Shown: in pieces, positions 9,837 to 18,366 of the stretch
How the letters are laid out: every line of letters starts with the position of its first letter
Numbering within the stretch: position 1 is the stretch's first letter
DNA from: a bacterium
GTDB lineage: Bacteria > Cyanobacteriota > Vampirovibrionia > Gastranaerophilales > Gastranaerophilaceae
Direction of reading: 5' to 3'
NCBI GenBank assembly: GCA_017541465.1
Contig: JAFXYZ010000065.1
Coordinates: 1 to 64,000 of the forward strand
DNA: 64,000 nucleotides
The notes under the pieces: generated by a model
Told to the model about the DNA's origin: nothing
Database searches by the model: none
Seen by the model: only the letters and a program-made list of their open reading frames with translations
Translations under genes and position numbers: made by a program

Positions 9837-9865
9837 ATTATATCATCAAAAAAATGAGGGCTCAA
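9837..9865 (-). promoter_or_regulatory. hydA promoter inside the adhE terminator, leaderless
   Basis: On the minus strand TTGAGC (9860-9865) and a perfect TATAAT (9837-9842) are separated by 17 bases. The hydA ATG begins six bases after the -10 box. The -35 box overlaps the loop and 3' arm of the adhE terminator hairpin. Confidence 0.5.
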
Positions 9866-9877
9866 AAAAGCCCTCAT
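9848..9877 (-). terminator. Rho-independent terminator of adhE
   Basis: ATGAGGGCT and AGCCCTCAT form a nine-base-pair stem (9854-9862 with 9069+800 positions 9869-9877) around a six-base loop, followed on the minus strand by seven T. It lies nine bases after the adhE stop. Confidence 0.9.
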
Positions 9878-9886
9878 AAATGGTTA

Positions 9887-12523
9887 TTAAACTTTCCCTT
9901 TATAAGCATCAAGAAAGATTTTTCTGATGTCTGACATTAAAGGATAAGCAGGGTTTGCACCCGTACACTGATCATCAAATGCAAGTTCAACGAGTTCGTC
10001 AAGATTATCCATAAAGGTCTTTTCATCAATTCCGTATTCTTTTATAGAATTAGGAAGTTCAATTTTCTTCATCAAATCGTCAATGGCCTTTAAGAGAAGT
10101 TCGACTTTTTCATCATCATCTTTTCCACCGAGCCCGAGTTCATCTGCTATCTGTCCGTATTTTTTCTTAGCGCAGGGGAATTTATATTGAGGGAATGTCG
10201 CCTGTTTATGAGGTGCATCAGAAGAATTATATTTAATAACCTGTCTGATTAAGAGCGCATTGGCAACACCATGTGGAACGTGGTACATAGAACCAAGTTT
10301 ATGAGCCATTGAGTGGCAAAGTCCGAGGAAGGAGTTCGCAAATGCCATACCTGCGATAGTTGCGGCATAATGCATTTTTTCTCTTGCCATAGGATCTTTG
10401 GCACCGAGAGTATATGATCTTTCAAGATACCTGAAGATTAATTTCGTTGCCTCTAAGGCATTTGAGTTCGTGAAGTTTGTAGCCATGCAGGAAACATAAG
10501 CCTCAACTGCGTGAACAAGTGCATCAATACCTGAAGCAGCAGTCAAACTCTTTGGCATATTATCAACAAGGTTAGGATCGATAATCGCCATATTAGGTGT
10601 GAGAGCATAATCTGCGATTGCGTATTTAACGTGGCTCTCGTCATCAGTGATAATAGCAAACGGCGTAACCTCGCTTCCTGTACCTGAAGTTGTAGGGATA
10701 GCAATCATCATGGCTTTTTTACCGAGTTCCGGTATTGAGCAGATTCTCTTTCTGATATCCATAAACCTCATTGAAATATCATCAAAATTAGTGTCGGGCT
10801 GTTCGTACATAAGCCACATAATTTTAGCGGCATCCATCGGTGAACCGCCACCAAGAGCGATAATTACATCAGGTTCAAAGGATTTAACCATAAGCATTGC
10901 TTCATTAATCGTAGATAATGTCGGGTCAGGTTTAACACCAAAGAAAATCTGATACTCAACATTTATTTCTTCAAGAATATTAACGATATTATTCACTGCG
11001 CCCGAGTCAAACAAAAATCTGTCTGTAACAATGAAGGCACGTTTTTTGCCCTGTAATTCCCTGAGGGCGAGGTCAATCGCGCCTCTTTTAAAATAAATCT
11101 TTGAAGGAACTTTATACCACAACATATTCTCTCTCCTCTCTGCGACTGTTTTGTAGTTCAAAAGGTGCTCTACACCGATGTTTCCCGAAACGGAATTACC
11201 GCCCCAGGAACCGCACCCTAAGGAGAGAGATGGTTCGAGTTTAAAGTTGTATAAATCACCGATACCACCCTGAGATGATGGTGAATTAACTATTATTCTG
11301 CACGCTGGCATCATTTCAGCATATTTATTTATTCTGTCCTGACTTCTTTCATCTGTATGAATAACGGCTGTATGACCTGCTCCGCCTTTTGATACTAGAT
11401 AATATGCTTTCTTAGAGGCATCTTCAAAATCTGAAGCCTTATACATTGTCAAAACAGGAGAAAGTTTTTCTCTTGAAAACGGGTCATCCCAGTCCACAGT
11501 CGGTCTTTCAACAAGAAGAATTTTTGAATCCTCTGGAACTTTAAATCCTGCAAGTTTTGCGATTATAACAGGTCTTTGACCGACTATATCGGGATGAGCA
11601 GAGCCTCTTTTGGGGTCAATTAAAGGTAAATCTTCAAGTTTCTTTTGTTCTTTTGAATTAACGAGGTATGCTCCTCTATAAATAAATTCTTTTTTAACTT
11701 TTTCATATACGCTGTCAACAACGATAACAGACTGCTCTGAAGCGCAAATCATACCGTTATCAAATGATTTTGACATCATAACAGAGGAAACTGCCGTCTG
11801 AATATCAGCCGTTTCATCTATTATGCAGGCAACATTTCCGGGACCTACGCCTAAAGCAGGTTTTCCTGATGAATAAGATGCTTTAACCATCCCGGGACCG
11901 CCTGTTGCTAATATGCAGGCTATTTTAGGGTGATGCAAAAGGGCATCAGAAAGTTCCATTGTAGGTTCATCAATCCAGCCGATAATATCATTAGGAGCAC
12001 CTGCTTTTACGGCAGCTTCCAGAACAATTCTTGCGGCTTCTATTGTTGATGCTTTTGCTCTCGGGTGAGGTGAAAATACAATGGCATTTCTGGTTTTTAA
12101 ACAAATAAGCGATTTAAAAATAGCGGTTGAAGTCGGGTTTGTTGTCGGAATAATACCTGCAATAACACCTAAAGGTTCAGCAAAAGTTTTGATACCGTTT
12201 GTCTTGTCCTCGCTGATTATTCCGCAGGTCTTAACGTTTTTGTGTTTATTATAAATATATTCTGAAGCATAGTGGTTTTTGATAATTTTATCTTCAACAA
12301 CGCCCATTCCCGTATCCTGAACAGCCATTTTGGCTAAAGGAATACGCATTTTATTTGCTGCTGTTGCTGCAGCTTTAAAAATCGCATCAACCTGCTCCTG
12401 CGTGAAGGTTGAATAAACCTCCTGAGCCTTGCTCACGCGCTCTATTAACTTATTTAATTCATCAACGGTCGTGACCGGAGTTCTTCCCCATCTTACCTTC
12501 GATTTTGCCTTTGTAGTTACCAT
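9887..12523 (-). CDS. adhE: Bifunctional acetaldehyde-CoA / alcohol dehydrogenase AdhE
   Basis: 878 residues, the normal AdhE length. The N-terminal half (to about 440) is an aldehyde dehydrogenase that reduces acetyl-CoA to acetaldehyde; its catalytic cysteine is in NGMICASEQ. The C-terminal half is an iron-dependent alcohol dehydrogenase with the NAD-binding GGGSPMDAAK and the metal-binding segment LCHSMAHKLGSMYHVPHG. Together they turn acetyl-CoA into ethanol and regenerate two NAD+. AdhE usually assembles into long helical spirosomes in the cytoplasm. The start has AAGGAG upstream. It ends in a strong terminator, then hydA follows, so the two redox-balancing fermentation enzymes are neighbours with separate promoters. 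Assignment is secure. Confidence 0.97.
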   Translation of the reverse strand: MVTTKAKSKVRWGRTPVTTVDELNKLIERVSKAQEVYSTFTQEQVDAIFKAAATAANKMRIPLAKMAVQDTGMGVVEDKIIKNHYASEYIYNKHKNVKTCGIISEDKTNGIKTFAEPLGVIAGIIPTTNPTSTAIFKSLICLKTRNAIVFSPHPRAKASTIEAARIVLEAAVKAGAPNDIIGWIDEPTMELSDALLHHPKIACILATGGPGMVKASYSSGKPALGVGPGNVACIIDETADIQTAVSSVMMSKSFDNGMICASEQSVIVVDSVYEKVKKEFIYRGAYLVNSKEQKKLEDLPLIDPKRGSAHPDIVGQRPVIIAKLAGFKVPEDSKILLVERPTVDWDDPFSREKLSPVLTMYKASDFEDASKKAYYLVSKGGAGHTAVIHTDERSQDRINKYAEMMPACRIIVNSPSSQGGIGDLYNFKLEPSLSLGCGSWGGNSVSGNIGVEHLLNYKTVAERRENMLWYKVPSKIYFKRGAIDLALRELQGKKRAFIVTDRFLFDSGAVNNIVNILEEINVEYQIFFGVKPDPTLSTINEAMLMVKSFEPDVIIALGGGSPMDAAKIMWLMYEQPDTNFDDISMRFMDIRKRICSIPELGKKAMMIAIPTTSGTGSEVTPFAIITDDESHVKYAIADYALTPNMAIIDPNLVDNMPKSLTAASGIDALVHAVEAYVSCMATNFTNSNALEATKLIFRYLERSYTLGAKDPMAREKMHYAATIAGMAFANSFLGLCHSMAHKLGSMYHVPHGVANALLIRQVIKYNSSDAPHKQATFPQYKFPCAKKKYGQIADELGLGGKDDDEKVELLLKAIDDLMKKIELPNSIKEYGIDEKTFMDNLDELVELAFDDQCTGANPAYPLMSDIRKIFLDAYKGKV

Positions 12524-12630
12524 TTATTGCTCCTTATAAACTGACAACTTTTTTTTAATGTATTATAAATATACGAATATTTCAATTATTTTTGTTATAA
12601 AATTAAGATATTAAACAATAAGGGAATGAG

Positions 12631-13590
12631 ATGAATATATCCGAATTAAGAGATAAGATTATAGAAAAAAATGAAATAAACAGAAGTGAAGCACTCTCTT
12701 TAATTGATGCCGATTTGCCTTCACTCTGCAAATGCGCTGACGAGATAAGAGAGCACTATTGCAGGGATAAATTCGATTTATGCTCAATTATTAACGCAAA
12801 ATCGGGCAAATGCTCTGAGGACTGTAAGTATTGCGCTCAGTCCGCCCACTATAACACAAAGGTTGAAGAATACAGTCTTCTTGACTCTGAGACAATAATT
12901 AAAGCAGCTAAAGAGAACTGTCATAAAGGTGTTTTGAGGTTTTCTTTGGTAACATCAGGCAGAAAACCTTCAAGAACAGAAATAATAAAAATCTGCGAAA
13001 TAATCAAAGAAATCAAAAGACAGTGTAAAATTGAAATCTGCGCATCTTTAGGGCTCGTTGACTGTGATGATTTAAAAATGCTCAAAGAGGCAGGTTTAAC
13101 AAGAATACATAATAATTTAGAGAGTTCGAGAAAGTTTTTCCCATTTGTCTGCACCACACACACGACAGATGACAAAATCAAAACGATTAAAGAAGCTCAG
13201 AAACTTGGGATAGAAGTCTGTTCAGGAGGTATTTCTGGGCTCGGGGAAAGTTTTGAGGACAGAATAGATTTGGCCTTTATGCTGAGAGAACTAAACATCA
13301 TGTCTATTCCGATGAATTTTCTTTGTGCTATAGAAGGAACACCTTACCAAAATAATAAACTTTTAACAAAAGAGGAAATTTTGAGAACCTGCGCTATATT
13401 CAGGTTCATTAACCCAAAAGCCTTTATAAGACTTGCAGGGGGAAGATATTTGACTGAAGACAGCGGAAAAGAGTGTTTAAAATCGGGAATAAATTCTCTT
13501 ATTACAGGCGATATGCTGACAACAACAGGGGCTACGATTCTCTCTGATATTAAAATGGCAACTGAAATGGGATATAAAATACATCTATGA
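12631..13590 (+). CDS. bioB: Biotin synthase (radical SAM)
   Basis: 319 residues. The radical-SAM cluster motif is Cys61, Cys65 and Cys68 in KCSEDCKYCAQS, and the C-terminal half has the RLAGGR segment whose arginine binds the sacrificial [2Fe-2S] cluster, followed by the MLTTTGAT segment typical of BioB. It inserts sulphur into dethiobiotin, the last step of biotin synthesis. AAGGGA lies upstream of the ATG. The stop overlaps the bioD start by four bases (ATGA), so the genes are translationally coupled. It is the first gene of a bioB-bioD-bioA operon. Confidence 0.97.
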   Translation: MNISELRDKIIEKNEINRSEALSLIDADLPSLCKCADEIREHYCRDKFDLCSIINAKSGKCSEDCKYCAQSAHYNTKVEEYSLLDSETIIKAAKENCHKGVLRFSLVTSGRKPSRTEIIKICEIIKEIKRQCKIEICASLGLVDCDDLKMLKEAGLTRIHNNLESSRKFFPFVCTTHTTDDKIKTIKEAQKLGIEVCSGGISGLGESFEDRIDLAFMLRELNIMSIPMNFLCAIEGTPYQNNKLLTKEEILRTCAIFRFINPKAFIRLAGGRYLTEDSGKECLKSGINSLITGDMLTTTGATILSDIKMATEMGYKIHL

Positions 13591-14264
13591 GCAAAAATTT
13601 ATTCATTACGGGAACGGGAACGGATGTCGGAAAAACTTATATTTCCGCACTTTTGGTTAAAGCATTAAAAGATAAAGGCAAAAATGCGCTCTATTATAAA
13701 GCTGCCGTTAGCGGAAATGAGAGAATTAACGATGAATTAATAGCTGGCGATTCAAAATTTGTCTGCGACTTGGCAAATATTAATATTAACCCAAACAGTT
13801 TAGTATCTTACATTTTTGAAGAAGCCGTTTCACCTCATCTTGCAGCCCAAAGAACAAACACTACAATCTGTTTGGATAAAATTATAAATGATTTCAACAT
13901 AATTTCGTCTAAATGTGAATATCTGACAGTTGAAGGCTCAGGGGGAATTTTATGCCCGATAAGTTATGAAAATGACAATATAATATGGCTTGAGGATATA
14001 ATAAAAGCCTTAAATCTTTCTGTTTTGATAGTTTCAAACTCAAAACTCGGCTCTATTAATTCCGTGGGGCTTACCGTTTCATATTTAAAAGAAAAGAAAA
14101 TCAATATTAAAGGTATTATCATAAATGAATATGACAAAAACAGTTTTATGGAACGGGATAACATCAAAATGATAGAGGATTTAACTCAAATACCTGTTCT
14201 TACAGCTGTTGAGAGAGGACAAAAAGAATTAATTATAGAAAATCTTGAGGATTTATATGAATAG
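13587..14264 (+). CDS. bioD: ATP-dependent dethiobiotin synthetase
   Basis: 225 residues with the P-loop TGTGTDVGKT at the N-terminus and the typical KAAVSG substrate-loop. It closes the ureido ring on diaminopelargonate with CO2 and ATP. Other conserved pieces are EGSGGILCPIS and the SNSKLGSINSVGLT segment corresponding to the family's V-x-x-x-x-L-G-x-I-N-H-x-L-L-T. It overlaps bioB by four bases and bioA by eight. Confidence 0.94.
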   Translation: MSKNLFITGTGTDVGKTYISALLVKALKDKGKNALYYKAAVSGNERINDELIAGDSKFVCDLANININPNSLVSYIFEEAVSPHLAAQRTNTTICLDKIINDFNIISSKCEYLTVEGSGGILCPISYENDNIIWLEDIIKALNLSVLIVSNSKLGSINSVGLTVSYLKEKKINIKGIIINEYDKNSFMERDNIKMIEDLTQIPVLTAVERGQKELIIENLEDLYE

Positions 14265-15600
14265 TTTACAGGAAAAAGATTTAAAATATATCTGGCATCC
14301 GTGCTCTCAAATGAAGGACTATGAAGAGCTTCCGCCGATAATTATTAAAACGGGGAAAGGGTGCTATCTTTATGACACAGAAGGTAAGAGCTATATTGAT
14401 ATTGTAAGCTCGTGGTGGTGCAACCTTTTGGGGCATTCAAACGAGAAAATCAATAATAATATAAAAGAACAACTGGATAAACTTGAACATGTCATTTTTG
14501 CTAATTTTTCACATAAACCGGCAATTCAGTTATGTGAAGAGTTAATTAAAATTCTTCCTGAAGGTTTGTGTAAATTCAATTTTTCCGATAACGGCTCGGC
14601 TTCAGTAGAGTGCGCTCTTAAAATGGCATTTCAGTACCATTATCAGACTGGTAACCCTCAGAAAACAAGATTTATGTGCCTTTCAGACGGCTACCACGGT
14701 GAAACAATCGGTGCACTTTCAGTCGGAACCCTTGATTTATACGCAAAAATCTATAAACCGATGTTGATGGACACAATAAGAATCAAAGCACCTGACTGTT
14801 TCAGATGTCCATATTCAAAATCAAGAGATAACTGCTCATGTGAATGTATCGAAAAAGCTAAAAAATGCTTTGAAAAATTCGGTAATGAAACTGCCGGAAT
14901 GATAGTAGAACCGCTTTTACAGGGCAGTGCCGGGATGAGAATTTATCCGCCTCTCTATTTAAAAGAACTCAGAAAACTCTGTGATGAATATAATGTAATC
15001 TTAATCGCAGATGAAATAGCAACTGGTTTCGGAAGAACAGGAAAAATGTTTGCTTTTGACCACTCGGGTGTTTCACCTGATATTATGTGCCTTTCAAAAG
15101 GTCTTACGGGAGGATACATGCCGATGTCTCTTACTGTTACCACACAGAAAATATTTGATGCCTTTTATGACGACTATTTAAAAGGAAGAGCCTTTATGCA
15201 CAGCCACACCTACAGCGGTAACCCCATTGGTTGTTCTGCTGCTCTTGCCGTTCAGAAGATTTTAAGAGAGGATAAGATAATCGAAAAATCGAGAGAAACG
15301 GCTAAATACCTTCATGAGGAACTCAATAAAGCCTTTTCAAACCATAAAAATGTTGGTGAGATAAGACATTTAAACCTCATAAACGCAATAGAACTTGTTA
15401 AAGACAAGAATACAAAAGAACTTTTTAATTCAAATCTCAGAACCGGCTATCAGATATACAAAAAAGCACTTTCAAAAGGCTTATTATTAAGGCCTTTAGG
15501 CGATGTTTTATACTTTAACCCTCCTTTAATAATTGACAGAGAAACGATAGATAAAGCGATTAAAATTACTAAAGAAGCGCTTGAAGAGGTTTTGGGATAA
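14257..15600 (+). CDS. bioA: Adenosylmethionine-8-amino-7-oxononanoate aminotransferase
   Basis: I choose ATG 14257, which has TTGAGG just upstream and overlaps the bioD stop by eight bases, over a TTG at 14245; this gives 447 residues. It is a class III aminotransferase: HPCSQMKDY at the N-terminus is diagnostic for BioA, the SDNGSASVECALKMA and SDGYHGETIGALS segments bind PLP phosphate, DEIATGFGRTG holds the PLP-ring aspartate, and Lys281 in LSKGLTGG forms the Schiff base. It makes diaminopelargonate from KAPA. An insertion at about residues 185-205 is rich in Cys (CFRCPYSKSRDNCSCEC), also seen in longer BioA forms. The operon has no bioF, bioC or bioH; these would have to be elsewhere, or the cell takes up KAPA. 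Confidence 0.95.
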   Translation: MNSLQEKDLKYIWHPCSQMKDYEELPPIIIKTGKGCYLYDTEGKSYIDIVSSWWCNLLGHSNEKINNNIKEQLDKLEHVIFANFSHKPAIQLCEELIKILPEGLCKFNFSDNGSASVECALKMAFQYHYQTGNPQKTRFMCLSDGYHGETIGALSVGTLDLYAKIYKPMLMDTIRIKAPDCFRCPYSKSRDNCSCECIEKAKKCFEKFGNETAGMIVEPLLQGSAGMRIYPPLYLKELRKLCDEYNVILIADEIATGFGRTGKMFAFDHSGVSPDIMCLSKGLTGGYMPMSLTVTTQKIFDAFYDDYLKGRAFMHSHTYSGNPIGCSAALAVQKILREDKIIEKSRETAKYLHEELNKAFSNHKNVGEIRHLNLINAIELVKDKNTKELFNSNLRTGYQIYKKALSKGLLLRPLGDVLYFNPPLIIDRETIDKAIKITKEALEEVLG

Positions 15601-15607
15601 TTAACGC

Positions 15608-15637
15608 AAAAAAAAACAGCCCTCTTTTGAAGGGCTG
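15608..15637 (-). terminator. Terminator of the 62-residue minus-strand gene
   Basis: CAGCCCT and AGGGCTG (15617-15623 with 15631-15637) form a seven-base-pair stem with loop CTTTTGA; on the minus strand a run of nine or ten T follows. On the plus strand only a weak T-rich tail follows, so it may also slow transcription out of bioA. Confidence 0.8.
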
Positions 15638-15656
15638 ATTATCTTCCTTATATATA

Positions 15657-15845
15657 CTATGCTATGATATTATTGCCATAATTGATTGAGCCGACAAAAA
15701 CGTTCTTTTGTAATAACTCAGGAAGTGTTCTGTAAGATTTCTGAATATCTTTAACATCTGAATAGATTACATTCTGGTGAAGTCTTAATAATTTTTGTGC
15801 TCTGTAAATTTGTTCATCGATTGTGTCTTGTGAAATATCAAACAT
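15657..15845 (-). CDS. Small hypothetical protein, 62 residues
   Basis: A real gene by its signals rather than by homology: GAGGA nine bases before the ATG and a strong terminator just after the stop. The product begins MFDISQDTIDEQIYRAQKLL, looks mostly helical and charged in its first half, and ends with YGNNIIA. There is no signal peptide or membrane helix. It sits alone between the bio operon and a plus-strand solute-binding protein. I do not recognise it and give no function. Confidence 0.6.
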   Translation of the reverse strand: MFDISQDTIDEQIYRAQKLLRLHQNVIYSDVKDIQKSYRTLPELLQKNVFVGSINYGNNIIA

Positions 15846-15991
15846 TTTTTAATTCCTCGCTATATTTTAATAAAAAAGAAAGAGTATATATTATTGACAT
15901 ATTGTTTATATATTGTTAAGAAATATAAACATTAAAAACTCGACCAAAAAGCAGGAATAAACTATGATATTAAAAGAATAAGGGAAAGATA

Positions 15992-17200
15992 ATGAAAATA
16001 TTAAAACTTGTTTTAATGGTGATTATAGCTCTGAGCCTTACCATTTATCTTATAAAACCAAAAGACAATGAGCAGACAGAGGTAAGCTTTTACACCCTTC
16101 AGATGGGAACTTTTAAAGATTATATTGAAAATATAATATCGGAATTTGAAAAAGAAAACCCCGAAATCAAAATCAAATGGGTGGATGTACCTTATTCCGA
16201 GGGCGAAAAAAGAGCTTTAGCGAGTGTTTTATCGGATAATACCCCTGATATTTTCAACCTTACTCCTGATTTTTCTCTTACGTTAGCCCAGAAAAACGCA
16301 CTGACGTTTATTGAGGAAGAAACACTCTCTCAGTTTTTTAAACCGCTTTTAAAGAGCGTTAAGTATGGCGAAAAATATTATGCCTTCCCTTTTTATGCTA
16401 CTTCTGCGGTCACAATATATAATGAAGATTTGATGAAAGACAATTCAATACCCCAAAACTACCCCGAGCTCTTTGATTTATGTTTAAAATTCAAACAGAA
16501 TAACGACTACTTAACAATGATTAGTTTTAACGAAAATGATACTCTTTTAAAAATTTTGAATAAATACGGAATTAAAGAGCCAAAGGATTTACTCAAAGAT
16601 GAGAGCATAGATTTATTCAGAGAATTGAGAAATTTATACCAAAGCGGGAAACTGCCTAAAGAATCTATCACACAGTCGCACAGGGAAGGACTTGAAAAGT
16701 ATATGTCAGGTCAGCTTGCTATTTTAAATGTAGGGGTTAATTTTATCAATATCATAAAAGAAAATGCCCCGCAAATTTATGAAAAGACAAAAATCGCACC
16801 TCAACTATCGTCAAACCACGGAGAATATGATTATTCTCTTATGAATCTTGTTATTCCAAAAAAGTCAAAACACAAAGAGGAAGCTATAAAGTTTATTTTA
16901 TATTTAACAAACGAAAAAAATCAGCTTGATTTATCAAAACTTACCTCTGTTTTGAGTGTAAACGATTTAGCTTTAAAGGATGAATTCTTTAAAGGAAGTG
17001 ACGAAAATTTGCTTTCTCAGGCGATTTCAGTATCAGCAAAGCAGTTAAAAGAGCCCATTGAGCCTGTTAAGATACAGAAGAACAGAAAAGAAATAATCTC
17101 TCTGTCATCAACCTTTATCCAGAAAGTTCTTATCAGCAGTGAAAAAATCGAGGATTTAGTCAAAAAGTTTTCGGACGACTGGGAAAAATTATCTGTTTAA
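15992..17200 (+). CDS. Family 1 extracellular solute-binding protein, orphan
   Basis: 402 residues. The N-terminal hydrophobic helix (about residues 4-22) has no lipobox cysteine, so it is either cleaved or stays as an anchor. The mature part shows the sugar-binding family 1 layout: FEKENPEIKIKWVDVPY, PDIFNLTPD, the AFPFYATSAVTIYNEDL hinge region and NYPELFDLCLKFK. This family delivers sugars or oligosaccharides to ABC importers. No permease or ATPase gene is adjacent; the next gene, 29 bases on, is an LptF/LptG permease. The ligand cannot be told from the sequence. Confidence 0.82.
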   Translation: MKILKLVLMVIIALSLTIYLIKPKDNEQTEVSFYTLQMGTFKDYIENIISEFEKENPEIKIKWVDVPYSEGEKRALASVLSDNTPDIFNLTPDFSLTLAQKNALTFIEEETLSQFFKPLLKSVKYGEKYYAFPFYATSAVTIYNEDLMKDNSIPQNYPELFDLCLKFKQNNDYLTMISFNENDTLLKILNKYGIKEPKDLLKDESIDLFRELRNLYQSGKLPKESITQSHREGLEKYMSGQLAILNVGVNFINIIKENAPQIYEKTKIAPQLSSNHGEYDYSLMNLVIPKKSKHKEEAIKFILYLTNEKNQLDLSKLTSVLSVNDLALKDEFFKGSDENLLSQAISVSAKQLKEPIEPVKIQKNRKEIISLSSTFIQKVLISSEKIEDLVKKFSDDWEKLSV

Positions 17201-17229
17201 AAATTAATTTTTAAGGTAGAATAAAAGAC

Positions 17230-18342
17230 ATGAAATCGATTTTTAAACTAACCAGACTTGATAAATATATTTTGAAGCAGGTGCTTGAAGTATTTATTCT
17301 TGGTGTAATTATATTTACATCGATTATTTTCGCTTCAGATACCTTTATCAGACTGATTAAACAGATGTCTATGTACGGAATGCCGTTTAACATAGCCTTT
17401 ATGATTATCATTTTAAATCTGCCCTCGGTTATTGTTATGACAATTCCTATGAGTTGCCTGTTTTCAACCGTTATGACAATAAACAAACTCTGTTTGAACT
17501 CGGAAATTACGGTTATGCGCTCTTGCGGAATAAGTATCGCCCGAATTGCAAAACCCATCTTTATGTTTGCAGCTGTTTTAATGCTCTTTATGGTGCTCAT
17601 TAATGAAACAGTTGTGCCGAGAACGGTTGAACAATCTAAAATTCTTATGCTGTATTCAATTACCCAGCGCAACATTCCTGAAGGAAAGAGAAATTTTACT
17701 CTTAAAGAACTCAAAGACGGAAATAAATTAAAAAGACTGTTTTATGTTGAAGAGTGCAAAAACAGCAGTTTAAAGAATATTTCCGTTCTTGATGTTTCGG
17801 ATATTAACGCAGTCCAGATTTTACAGGCGAAAACGGGCTCATCGCAGATTGACGGCTGGCAGTTTGACAATGCATCAATTTATACCATTTTTAAATCGGA
17901 AAAGAACCTCAGCACCTCCTGGGTTGAAAAAACAGTCGTTGACTTTGGTGTAGAGATACAAAAACAGCTTTTACAGGATAAGGACAGCGGAATACACAAT
18001 TTTGTTTCGCTTGTTAAACTCCTCCGAAACAAGCAGGATATTCAGCCCGACCAGAGAACTAGGTTAAGGATTGAGATGTGGGATAAAATTGCGTTCCCGC
18101 TTACAACCGTAATTCTTGTTCTTATCGGTATCCCTCTTGCCATAACACCTCCGAGAGTGAGATATAACAGAGGATTTTTATTCAGTATTCTGATTATTTT
18201 CTTATACTATCTTATACGCGCGTTCTCGTATTCTCTCGGGGAAGCAGGAACAATAACGCCTATCCTTGCGTCATGGTCGCCAAACCTCATTTTATTTTTG
18301 CTGGGCACTTTGTTATTTTACAAAAAAGCCTGCAAGATTTAG
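17230..18342 (+). CDS. LptF/LptG-family (YjgP/YjgQ) permease
   Basis: 370 residues with three membrane helices near the N-terminus, a periplasmic beta-jellyroll region (about 140-270) and three helices at the C-terminus, the LptF/LptG plan. Typical segments are the start LDKYILKQVLEVFILG, PMSCLFSTVMTINKLCLNSEITVMRSCG and the C-terminal GIPLAITPPRVRYNRG. With LptB it extracts LPS or a similar glycolipid from the inner membrane. Only one such permease is seen, as in lineages using an LptF/G homodimer. An LptD-like gene lies at 48236. A TAGAAT box lies seven bases before the ATG, while AAGG is 13 bases away, so translation initiation is unclear; it may be co-transcribed with the solute-binding gene. 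Confidence 0.87.
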   Translation: MKSIFKLTRLDKYILKQVLEVFILGVIIFTSIIFASDTFIRLIKQMSMYGMPFNIAFMIIILNLPSVIVMTIPMSCLFSTVMTINKLCLNSEITVMRSCGISIARIAKPIFMFAAVLMLFMVLINETVVPRTVEQSKILMLYSITQRNIPEGKRNFTLKELKDGNKLKRLFYVEECKNSSLKNISVLDVSDINAVQILQAKTGSSQIDGWQFDNASIYTIFKSEKNLSTSWVEKTVVDFGVEIQKQLLQDKDSGIHNFVSLVKLLRNKQDIQPDQRTRLRIEMWDKIAFPLTTVILVLIGIPLAITPPRVRYNRGFLFSILIIFLYYLIRAFSYSLGEAGTITPILASWSPNLILFLLGTLLFYKKACKI

Positions 18343-18350
18343 TTTTTCCA

Positions 18351-18359
18351 TGCTACACT
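18351..18359 (+). promoter_or_regulatory. Extended -10 box of the MATE gene
   Basis: TGCTACACT (TGN plus TACACT) ends seven bases before the ATG at 18367, with no Shine-Dalgarno between. The matching -35 (TGCAAG, 17 bases up) is weak. It fits the leaderless pattern of cutA and hydA. Confidence 0.35.
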
Positions 18360-18366
18360 CTTATTT

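Noticed and set aside
17211-17714. 167-codon minus-strand frame under the LptF/LptG gene
   Set aside because: Shadow of the plus-strand gene, which has strong family similarity and membrane topology.
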